The position numbers and the translations under genes are program-made. 64,000 nt of DNA, from contig NZ_JPMI01000277.1 of NCBI RefSeq assembly GCF_000733295.1, positions 92,699 through 156,698 on the forward strand. The letters are read 5' to 3'. The notes under the pieces were generated by a model that was not told the DNA's origin, did not search any database, and worked only from the letters and a program-made list of their open reading frames with translations. Positions 8,201 to 15,370 of the stretch are shown here, one piece after another; the stretch's first letter is position 1, and every line of letters starts with the position of its first letter. Source of the DNA: Archangium violaceum Cb vi76. Lineage in GTDB: Bacteria; Myxococcota; Myxococcia; Myxococcales; Myxococcaceae.

Positions 8201-10821
8201 TTGACGTTGAAGCGGTGCTTGCCGAACTTGATGACCGGCGCGCCCGAGCCCTCCTCGTAGAGGTCGTTGCGGTCGCGCAGCGCGCGCAGGGCGTCCTGGC
8301 GCGCCGTCTTCACGCGGCTCTGCACCTCGTCCGAGCGCACGCTGTCCTGGAGCTCGAGGAGCTGCTCGGCGAGCTGCCGCAGCTTGAGCACCATCGAGTC
8401 CGAGGCGAAGTACGTGTTGAGCTCGTCCTCGGACTTGAAGGACTTCGCGCGGCGGCTGACGCCGGTGAGGATGCGCTCGGCGGCGCCGAAGAGGTTCTGC
8501 GCGCGGCGCTGGCGCTCGTCCACCAGGGCCTGCTTCTTCTGGCCGAAGGCCTCGAGCAGCTCCTCGCGCTTCTGGGTGAGCTGGCCGAGGAACTCGTCGA
8601 ACTCGCCGAAGCGCCCCTCCATCTCCTCCAACTGCACGGTGAGGCGGGACAGGCCCTCGTCGCACTTCTCCGGCGAGTCCGCCACGGACAGGGCGCTCTC
8701 CACCGCCTGGCCGAGCAGCTTGAACTGGGCGCCGAACTCGGCCCGCTTCTCGCGGCCCACCAGCTCCTTGCGCTTGACGATCAGGCCCGCGCGCACGCGG
8801 TTGAGGCGGGAGAACAGCTCGGAGATGCCCTCCAGGATCCTGGCGCGCGCGAGCGGATCGCCCACCTGCAGGCCGCCCACCGTCTCGCTGAGCACCTCCA
8901 GGCCCTTGCCCACCTGCTCGACGTCCTCGCCGAGCGGGGCCAGCTCCTGGGTGGTCTGGATGGGCTCCAGCTTCTGCAACAGCACGTCCAGGCGCTCGGC
9001 CAGCGGGTTGAGCGCCTCACCCCGCTGGAGGAACTGCACGGCGTCGGAGCTGACGCGGTCGGTCTCCTCGATGACCTGCTTCTCGAGGGCATCGAGCCGC
9101 GCCGTGTCGATGTAGCGGATCTCCTTGAGGGTGATGAGGTGACCGCGCTGCTTGCGCAGCTCCGAGAGGGCATTCATGAAGCCCTCGGCGTTCTGGAGCT
9201 CCTCGGGCCGCACGCGCAGCAGCACCTGCTCCTGGGCCTTCTGGGCCTCGGTCATGGCCTCGGTGGCGCGCTTCTGCAGCGCGAGCACCTTCTCGAACTC
9301 GTCGATGATGAGCTCGGAGGTGCGCCGCAGCGTTTCGATCCCCTCCTGGAGCTTCGTCTCCTCGTGCCCGAGCCAATAGAAGGCATCGAGCATGCGGGTG
9401 GCGGCGGAGGCCAGGTCCTCGTAGGTGCGCCGGGAGGGCTTGTCCGTGCGGGCCATGCGCACGAGCGTCAGCGCGTCGGAGATGCCGCGCACGAGCTCGG
9501 CGTTGCCCACCTTGCCGAGGTAGCCGGGGGCGGGAGGCATCTTCGCGGCGTGCTCGGCGGAGACGAAGGGCGTCTGCCACACCTGCATGGGGTGCACGCG
9601 GGTGGGCTCGTTGGAGACGGCGCGGAAGAGCACCATGCGCCCGTCCCCGAAGAGGCTGAAGCCGTTGCCCAGCAGCGGGTTCTGCACCTCCTTGCGCACG
9701 AGGTTGTACGGGAAGAGGACGTAGGCGCCCTCCTCCCGGCGGAAGAAGACGTAGAGCACGTCCTCGCCATTGGGCGAGCGGATGGCGCGCTTGAACTGGA
9801 GGCCCTCGCCAATCCCCTCGAAGACCTTGAAGTCGCCCGTCTGCAGGTAGTAGCCACCGGGGAAGACGATGCCCTGATCCTCGGGCAGGCGGATGCAGGC
9901 GTTGCCGATGGCGTCGATGCGCACCACGTGCTGGGTGCGGGTGTTGAAGACGAGGTAGCGGTGTTTCGTCTCGCGGAACGGCAGCACGCGCAGCAGGATG
10001 AGGGCGCCCACCTGGGCGTAGGCGAACTCGGCGTCATCCAGCGACTGGTCCGGGTCGTCCACGGGCTCGCGGTAGATGCCCAGGCCGTCCGCGGTGTTGT
10101 CCTCCACCTTGACGGTGAGGTCCCCCTTCACCGTCTCGACGAACACCTGGTCGAGGACGTTGACGTGCGGGTGCTGGCCCAGCACGTAGTCCTCGCGCGT
10201 GGCCACCTTCCACTCGAAGTCATGGGACGGGGGGAAGACGTGATCGCGCTCGCCCTGGTTGTCGATGTAGGTGGCGTTGCCCTCCACATCGAGCCCGAAG
10301 CGGAAGACCTTGATGTCGCGATCGGACTTGCCCGTCTGGAAGATGGCGAGCAGCCGCGTCTCGTTGCGGCGCAACTGCAGCAGCCGCGCGTCCTTGTAGT
10401 ACTTGTAGAGCTCGCTGAAGTCCTTGACGAAGCGCGGATCCTTGAGGAATCCGCCGGCCTCGGTGGACGGCACCTCGGAGAAATCGAAGCCCTCGGCGGT
10501 CTTCTCGAACTTGTGCAGCGAGAAGACGTCGGCGACGGTCATCTCCTTCTTGAGGCCGATGAAGACGTTGTAGCCGAAGAGCAGGTACTTCCCGACGCCG
10601 ACGATGTCACGCGGGATGCAGTTGTTCTCGGTGCGGACGCGCTCGTTGCCGATGACGGTGAGCTCGGTGCCGCCGAAGAGCTTCTTGCGCCGCTCGTTGA
10701 GGTCCGTGGCCTTGGCGTTGAGCGTCTCGGCCTGGTTGAGCAGGCGCGCGCGGATGACCTCGTAGCTGCCACCCGCCAGCGTGGCCTCGCCCGACGCGGG
10801 GGGGGTGCTTTCAGTTGCCAT
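5299..10821 (-). CDS. Giant AAA-type ATPase with DUF3686-like N-terminus (annotated as DNA repair ATPase in relatives)
   Basis: A 1,840-residue protein, last gene of the YqiJ-flotillin-ATPase operon. The N-terminal 600 residues are beta-rich and resemble DUF3686 (from memory). Residues about 600-1100 are long charged helices likely to be coiled coil. An AAA module follows, with Walker A SPPGYGKTTL near residue 1295 and Walker B MLYLDDIQ near 1359. The C-terminus repeats a MEQxxQAVKxMAER unit twice (5520-5660). I start it at ATG 10821, since the 13 residues upstream are low-information and lie within a REP-bearing spacer. Its partner is presumably the flotillin-like protein, which suggests a membrane-scaffold remodelling machine; this is inference. 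Confidence 0.8.
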   Translation of the reverse strand: MATESTPPASGEATLAGGSYEVIRARLLNQAETLNAKATDLNERRKKLFGGTELTVIGNERVRTENNCIPRDIVGVGKYLLFGYNVFIGLKKEMTVADVFSLHKFEKTAEGFDFSEVPSTEAGGFLKDPRFVKDFSELYKYYKDARLLQLRRNETRLLAIFQTGKSDRDIKVFRFGLDVEGNATYIDNQGERDHVFPPSHDFEWKVATREDYVLGQHPHVNVLDQVFVETVKGDLTVKVEDNTADGLGIYREPVDDPDQSLDDAEFAYAQVGALILLRVLPFRETKHRYLVFNTRTQHVVRIDAIGNACIRLPEDQGIVFPGGYYLQTGDFKVFEGIGEGLQFKRAIRSPNGEDVLYVFFRREEGAYVLFPYNLVRKEVQNPLLGNGFSLFGDGRMVLFRAVSNEPTRVHPMQVWQTPFVSAEHAAKMPPAPGYLGKVGNAELVRGISDALTLVRMARTDKPSRRTYEDLASAATRMLDAFYWLGHEETKLQEGIETLRRTSELIIDEFEKVLALQKRATEAMTEAQKAQEQVLLRVRPEELQNAEGFMNALSELRKQRGHLITLKEIRYIDTARLDALEKQVIEETDRVSSDAVQFLQRGEALNPLAERLDVLLQKLEPIQTTQELAPLGEDVEQVGKGLEVLSETVGGLQVGDPLARARILEGISELFSRLNRVRAGLIVKRKELVGREKRAEFGAQFKLLGQAVESALSVADSPEKCDEGLSRLTVQLEEMEGRFGEFDEFLGQLTQKREELLEAFGQKKQALVDERQRRAQNLFGAAERILTGVSRRAKSFKSEDELNTYFASDSMVLKLRQLAEQLLELQDSVRSDEVQSRVKTARQDALRALRDRNDLYEEGSGAPVIKFGKHRFNVNTQQLDLTLLPRDGALYLQLTGTDYAQKLEEPELEKYRELWDQHLISETPQVYRAEYLAAQVLLDAEEGKGSVTLASLHQAVVEQGGLLEKVRAYSADKYDEGYERGIHDVDAAAILEKLLAMHTGAGLLRFAPTPRAWASLYWAFGGEGDEKALIHRRARSLHRLRAAFGESAELVALGTEAGERIGAFLTASGVACGPAEARLAGRYLVEELAGDRPRFTTSGEAVALKDALLAQLDRAGTRSAFEDDLRGLEKNLPERLRTVRAWVEAYLARREGGPGAAAHVAVEAAVVLLTERKVDREVAGALTSTEVPGMLGQHPRIQDRKLPLRLDEFLTRLSDFRQVRVPAYHAYRALLRDLLDRERRRLRLEEFTPKVLTSFVRNKLIDEVYLPLIGANLAKQLGSAGENKRTDRMGMLLLMSPPGYGKTTLMEYVASRLGLTFVKVNGPALGHSVKSLDPSEAPNATARQEVERINLSFEMGNNVMLYLDDIQHTDPELLQKFISLCDGQRRIEGVWNGKTRTYDLRGKKFCVVMAGNPYTETGERFRIPDMLANRADTYNLGDILDGKEDLFALSYIENALTSNSVLAPLATREPGDIHKLIRMAKGEEVPTGELSYGYAAAELQEIVAVFQRLFRVQDVLLKVNLQYIASAAQDERFRTEPAFKLQGSYRNMGKVTEKVVAAMTDDELERLIDDHYQGESQTLTTAAEQNLLKLQEMRGRLTPEKAKRWEEIKQGFARVKRMGGKEDDPVARVTGQLSAIEEQLGSVAGAVVKAAEVARQPSGPSPVAEVVPRLESLREALLELAKKETPAPVVQGPDLTPYLQHLAKVLRALAERAVAAPAQTVDMGPVMEQLTQAVKTMAERQPVAAPVAAPPADLGRYMEQMSQAVKSMAERAPVPSPQRTSAPLPADLGRQIVLVENALAPLERLAKRTLQGGDESLKAMQVWQAVTEALELLQAMQRPTT

Positions 10822-10861
10822 CTTCAGTTCACCGGGAAAGGGAGGGAACCAGGGATCCACG

Positions 10862-10958
10862 TACCCTCACCCCGACCCTCTCCCAGGGGGAGAGGGACGA
10901 ACCCAGGTTCCACTGTGTGGGTCCCCTCTCCCTCTGGGAGAGGGCGAGGGTGAGGGTC
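10862..10958. repeat. REP-like palindromes, copies 2 and 3 as an inverted pair
   Basis: Two copies of the CCCTCACCCC/GGGAGAGGG element lie head to head at 10862-10897 and 10921-10958, separated by about 23 bases. The pair sits inside the operon, between the flotillin-like gene and the ATPase gene, and could form a large cruciform or hairpin in the mRNA that lowers ATPase expression or protects the upstream message. Confidence 0.75.
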
Positions 10959-10991
10959 TTCCAGCTGTGTTACCGCGAACGACGAACCGGC

Positions 10992-13196
10992 TCAGCCCTG
11001 GGTCTTCTCGGGGGCCGAAACCCGGGCGGGCTCGGACTCCACGAGGGACTTGAGGTTGGAGGCGGCCGCGGCGGCGGGGTTGGGGGCCATGCGGTGCAGC
11101 AGGGCGGCCATGGCCAGGTTCTGCGCGTCGCTGGTGAGGCCCGGCTTGGAGAGGATCTCCTTGAGGTCGGCCGGGAAGTCCTTCTCACCGTTCAGGTAGC
11201 CACTGAAGGCCTTGCGCAGCGTCTCGCTCTGGTCGAGCGCGCCGTCCACGGACTGGCCCACGGAGATGGCCTTGATGAAGCGCTCGAAGAACTGGCCGTC
11301 GCCGCCGACGATGTTGATCTTCGCGTGGCCCATGGTCTCGGCGAGCACCTTGGACTGGGACTCGGCGATGTCCTTGCGCACCTGGATGGTGGCGAGCTCC
11401 ACGTCGCGCTCCTTCTGGAGGCGCAGGCGGAACTCCTCGTGCTCGCGGGTGGCGCCCTGGAGCAGCTTCATGGACTCGGCCTTCTCGGCCAGACCGCGAG
11501 CCTCGGCGAGCAGCTTCTCCTCGATGGACTTGGCCTCGGCGAGCAGCTTCTCGCGGATGGCGACGGCCTCGGCCTCGCCGCGCTTCTGGATGACCTGGGC
11601 CTCGGCCTCGCCAATGCTCGTGCGGGCCAGCCCCTTCTCCTTCTCACCCGCGGCCTCGGCCAGCAGCTTCTCGCGGACGGCGGAGGCCTCGGCCAGACCG
11701 CGCTCCTTGAGGGCGGAGGCCTGGGCCATGCCCTGCTTCTCGATGACGGCGGCCTCGGCCTCCTTCACGCGCATCGCGGCCATGCCCTGCTTCTCGGTGG
11801 CGAGGGCGTCCGCCTCCTTCACGCGGGCCTCGGCCAGGCCGTGGGCGGCCTCCTCGGCCTGGACGCCCTCGGACAGCCGAATCTTCGCCTTGGCCGTCAT
11901 GTCGGAGGCCTGCAGCTCGGCCTCGGCCAGGGTGAGCTTCTCCTTGGCGGAGTACTTGGACACCTCGTTGCTGGCCTCGGCGGCCTTGATGTCCTTGACG
12001 AGCTTCTCCTGGGCCTGGGCCTCGGCGGTGATGAGCAGCGCGTCCTTGCGGCGGGTGGCCTCGGCCTTCACGCGCAGGTCCTTGATGCGCTCCTCCTCCT
12101 CCGCCACGCCCTTCTCCACGGCGATGCGGGTGCGCACCACGTCGGCGATGGCCTTCTTCTCGGCCTCGAGCTGCTTCTCCTTGCCGATGCGCGACAGCTC
12201 CACCTCGCGCTCGCGGTTGATGGCCTCGAGGGCGCGATCCTTCTCCACGCGCTCGGCCTCCACGCCCACCACGCGCTCGCGGTTCTTCTGCGCCACTTCC
12301 ACCTGGCGGTGCTTGTTCTGCTCGTTGATGAGGATCTCCTCCTCGGCCTTGATGCGCGCCAGCTGCTGCTTGGCGTACTCCTCGGCCTTCACGCGCTCGG
12401 CCTCGGCGGTCTCACGGGCCGTGATGGAGTCGATCTCGCGCTTCTGCTTGGCGGCGGCCTCGGCGCGCTGGCGCTCGAGGGCGAAGATGGCCTCGTCCGA
12501 CTCGACGTTGCGCTTGGTCATGTTCATGCGCTCGTTCTGCCGGAACTCGTTCGTCTGGACGTTCTGGACGGACGTGAGCTCGGTGATCTTCCGGATGCCC
12601 TCGGCGTCGAGGATGTTGTCCTTGTCGAGCATCTCCACCGGGGTCTGCTCCAGGAAGTCGATGGCGCAGTCCTCGAGCATGTAGCCGTTGAGGTCCTTGC
12701 CGATCACCCGGAGGACCTCGTCCTTGATGGCCTCACGCTCGGTGTAGAGGTCCTTGAAGTCGAACTTCTTGCCGGCCGTCTTGAGGGCCTCGGAGAACTT
12801 GGCCTCGAAGAGGTTCTCGAGCGTCTCCGGATCGCTGGCGCGGGTGCAGCCGATGGACTGGGCCACCTTGAGCACGTCCTCACGCGTCTTGTTCACGCGG
12901 ACGAAGAAGGTCACCTTGATGTCCGCGCGGATGTTGTCCTGGCAGATCAGGCCCTCCTTGCCGCGGCGATCGATGTCGATCGTCTTGAGGGAGATGTCCA
13001 TCACCTCGGCCCGGTTGATGATGGGCCAGACGACGGAGCCGGTGAAGGTGACGACCGGCTCTCCCTTGAAGGGATTGATGATCAGCGCCCGTCCCTGATC
13101 CACCTGCCGGTAGAACCTGGAGACGATGAACGCGGAACAGAAGAGGATGAACAATCCTCCGGTGATTCCAATACCAGCAGTGACGATTGGATCCAT
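10992..13196 (-). CDS. Flotillin-like (YqiK-type) SPFH membrane scaffold protein
   Basis: A 734-residue flotillin homologue. One N-terminal transmembrane helix (residues about 7-27, IGITGGLFILFCSAFIV) is followed by an SPFH/band-7 domain (about 30-200) with the typical IINPFKGEPVV and RADIKVTFFVRV strands. A very long Ala/Glu/Lys heptad region (about 230-600) includes repeated REKLLAEA and EKQGMA units. Flotillins oligomerise on the inner membrane and organise lipid microdomains. The gene lies between yqiJ-like and the giant ATPase gene on one strand. ATG 13196 is just ahead of the helix. The family is sure; use of the YqiK name is by operon analogy with E. coli yqiJ-yqiK. Confidence 0.9.
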   Translation of the reverse strand: MDPIVTAGIGITGGLFILFCSAFIVSRFYRQVDQGRALIINPFKGEPVVTFTGSVVWPIINRAEVMDISLKTIDIDRRGKEGLICQDNIRADIKVTFFVRVNKTREDVLKVAQSIGCTRASDPETLENLFEAKFSEALKTAGKKFDFKDLYTEREAIKDEVLRVIGKDLNGYMLEDCAIDFLEQTPVEMLDKDNILDAEGIRKITELTSVQNVQTNEFRQNERMNMTKRNVESDEAIFALERQRAEAAAKQKREIDSITARETAEAERVKAEEYAKQQLARIKAEEEILINEQNKHRQVEVAQKNRERVVGVEAERVEKDRALEAINREREVELSRIGKEKQLEAEKKAIADVVRTRIAVEKGVAEEEERIKDLRVKAEATRRKDALLITAEAQAQEKLVKDIKAAEASNEVSKYSAKEKLTLAEAELQASDMTAKAKIRLSEGVQAEEAAHGLAEARVKEADALATEKQGMAAMRVKEAEAAVIEKQGMAQASALKERGLAEASAVREKLLAEAAGEKEKGLARTSIGEAEAQVIQKRGEAEAVAIREKLLAEAKSIEEKLLAEARGLAEKAESMKLLQGATREHEEFRLRLQKERDVELATIQVRKDIAESQSKVLAETMGHAKINIVGGDGQFFERFIKAISVGQSVDGALDQSETLRKAFSGYLNGEKDFPADLKEILSKPGLTSDAQNLAMAALLHRMAPNPAAAAASNLKSLVESEPARVSAPEKTQG

Positions 13197-13311
13197 GTCG
13201 GTACGATTCCCGAGCGAGTAGACCGGGGGAACCTATCACGCGGCCGGAGTCCCCCGCTAACAGCCCCGGCGCGGCAATGAGAAGTCTGGAAGAAGCGGAT
13301 GAGGCAGCGAG

Positions 13312-14115
13312 CTACCGGGCGCGGGACTTGTCCCGTGCGAGCGCGGAGGCGGTGAGCGGATCCTTCAGGTGCTCCAGTTCCTGCGGCAGGAGCCAGTCCA
13401 CCGGCTCCACCTCGTAGGCGTCGCGGGTGGCGTCGTAGTTGAGGATGAGCGCCTTTTCACCGCGCGTGAGTTGGTTGCCCTTGTCACACACCACGTTGAG
13501 CAGGAGGCCGGCGCCGCCGTCCTCGAAGGTGGCGTGGCCGAACTTGCCGTCCACCTTACCGCTGGCGATGACACAGACGCGGCCCATCAGCTCGGCGCGG
13601 CGAGGCGCCTGGTGCGTGGCGAACATGGGCCGCAGGGGCCGCACCGCGAAGCCCGCGGACACCAGGCCCACCGCGAGGCACAGCGCGGCGATGCCACCGC
13701 CGACGAGCGCGCCAGGCAGGAAGCCGAGCGCATCCTTGGCCGGGCCGGCGAAGGTCAGCGACATCAGCCAGGAGAGGAAGACCACGGCGCTGACGGACAC
13801 CGTCACGGGGACGCCGCCGAAGCCAAGCACCTCGAAGATGCTGGCGCCGGCCTTGGCACCGCCCTCGAGCGCCGCCTTGGCACCGCCCTCCATGGCGGCC
13901 TTGGCTCCCCCCTCCACGGCGCCCTTCACGCCGCCTTCGAGCGCCTCGGCCGCGCCCGCCTTGGCTCCCAGGGCGAAGTCGCCAATGTCCCCATCGAGCA
14001 GGTCGACCCCCACGGCACCCACCATGACGATGAGCCAATAGCCGACCACCACCCCGAGCGGGATGGTGAAGAGGATGGTGGGAAAGGCGAGGATGGCGGC
14101 GAGAAACTCGGTCAT
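13312..14115 (-). CDS. YqiJ/OB-fold membrane protein with octad repeats
   Basis: A 267-residue inner-membrane protein of the YqiJ (DUF1449) type, first gene of the flotillin operon. It has an N-terminal helix (MTEFLAAILAFPTILFTIP), two further hydrophobic segments (near residues 105-125 and 135-165) and a C-terminal OB-fold-like beta domain, as in NfeD-like flotillin partners. Between the first and second helices lie four octads of the form xEGGAKAA (DNA 13852-13950), which is unusual for the family. I chose ATG 14115 because upstream residues are proline/arginine-rich and overlap the divergent topoisomerase leader. It is expected to work with the flotillin in membrane-domain assembly. Confidence 0.78.
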   Translation of the reverse strand: MTEFLAAILAFPTILFTIPLGVVVGYWLIVMVGAVGVDLLDGDIGDFALGAKAGAAEALEGGVKGAVEGGAKAAMEGGAKAALEGGAKAGASIFEVLGFGGVPVTVSVSAVVFLSWLMSLTFAGPAKDALGFLPGALVGGGIAALCLAVGLVSAGFAVRPLRPMFATHQAPRRAELMGRVCVIASGKVDGKFGHATFEDGGAGLLLNVVCDKGNQLTRGEKALILNYDATRDAYEVEPVDWLLPQELEHLKDPLTASALARDKSRAR

Positions 14116-14308
14116 CGGGCCTGCAAGCGGAGAGGTGGCTGGGAGTCTAGTCCAGTCTGGCGGGGATACGGCAATCCTTCCCGACGATTTCCGGCCCGGT
14201 TCCCCTCCAGGCGGGCGGGCCGGAGCTGCGTTGACGGGGTGCGTCCGGCTGCACAGGCATTCCAGACGGCGGCGCACGGGGCGCACGGCTGGGAGCCAGG
14301 GCACGGGC

Positions 14309-15349
14309 ATGACGCATATCGAAAGACTGCGGCAGGACGGTATCCGCCGGCGCGGGAGCCCCCAGCGAGGGTTCCGCTACGTGCTGGCGAACGGGAAGCC
14401 GGTGCCGGCGAAGGAGCGCGAGCGCATCGAGGCGCTGAAGCTGCCGCCCGCGTGGACGGATGTGCTGATCAGCCCGTCGGCGACGTCGAAGCTGCAGGCG
14501 ATGGGCAAGGACAGCGCGGGCCGGTGGCAGTACCGCTACCACGAGTCCTTCACGAAGCGGCGGGACGCGGAGAAGTACAAGCGGGTGGTGGACTTCGCGA
14601 GGGCCCTGCCGAAGCTGCGGCGGCGGGTGGCGGCGGATCTGCGCCAGCCGGGGCTGGGGCGAGACAAGGTGATGGCGTGCCTGCTGCGGATATTGGGGAC
14701 GTGCTTCATCCGGGTGGGGAGCCAGCAGTACGCGGACGAGAACAAGAGCTTCGGACTGGCGACGCTGCGGGCGAAGCACGTGAAGGTGAAGGGGGACACG
14801 GTCATCTTCGACTTCCCGGGCAAGAGCGGGAAGCAGCAGTACCGGGAGCTGAAGGATCGGCAGGTGGCGCGCGTGGTGCGCGAGTGCCTGAAGCGGCCGG
14901 GGCGGGACGTCTTCAAGTTCGTGCTGGACGATGGGTTCGTGGTGGACGTGAGGCGGCGCCACATCAACGAGTACATCCAGGAGGTGATGGGGGCGCGCTA
15001 CAGCGCGAAGGACTTCCGCACGTGGGGCGGGACGCTCATCTGCGCGTGCGCGCTGGCCCGGGCGAAGGAGCGGGTGCACCACGAGGCCGCGAAGGAGGGA
15101 AAGAAGCTGACGAAGAAGACGATGGTGGCGGCGGTGAAGGAGGTGTCCGAGCACCTGGGGAACACGCCCGCGGTGGCGAGGGACTCGTACATCTATCCCT
15201 CGGTGCTGGCGATGTTCGAGAAGGGCCAGGTGGTGGACCGCTACTTCAATTCGGTGGACGAGCTGGCCCAGCACGAGAAGCCGGTGCTGCACTGCGCGGA
15301 GAAGGCGCTGCTGGAGATGCTGGAGGAAGGCAAGCGGCCCGCGGTGTAG
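14309..15349 (+). CDS. DNA topoisomerase IB
   Basis: A 346-residue poxvirus-like type IB topoisomerase. It relaxes supercoils through a 3'-phosphotyrosyl intermediate without ATP. The N-terminal domain (ERLRQDGIRRRGSPQRGFRY) and the catalytic core with the KDFRTWGGT segment near residue 235 are visible. The SYIYP segment near residue 292 carries the likely nucleophilic tyrosine. Length agrees with bacterial TopIB. I start at ATG 14309; an in-frame ATG at 14063 would overlap the divergent gene. It converges with the uvrA-like gene (21 bases between stops). Confidence 0.92.
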   Translation: MTHIERLRQDGIRRRGSPQRGFRYVLANGKPVPAKERERIEALKLPPAWTDVLISPSATSKLQAMGKDSAGRWQYRYHESFTKRRDAEKYKRVVDFARALPKLRRRVAADLRQPGLGRDKVMACLLRILGTCFIRVGSQQYADENKSFGLATLRAKHVKVKGDTVIFDFPGKSGKQQYRELKDRQVARVVRECLKRPGRDVFKFVLDDGFVVDVRRRHINEYIQEVMGARYSAKDFRTWGGTLICACALARAKERVHHEAAKEGKKLTKKTMVAAVKEVSEHLGNTPAVARDSYIYPSVLAMFEKGQVVDRYFNSVDELAQHEKPVLHCAEKALLEMLEEGKRPAV

Positions 15350-15370
15350 GCCTCCCCTGCCCCGCTGCTG

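Noticed and set aside
5260..10953. A 1,897-codon open frame on the plus strand opposite the giant ATPase gene
   Set aside because: It is an antisense shadow from the high GC third positions of the true gene; its translation is all Leu/Arg/His/Gly low complexity with no domain.
10815..13280. Long plus-strand frame opposite the flotillin-like gene
   Set aside because: Same antisense effect; translation is a Leu/Gly/His-rich mirror of the coiled coil.
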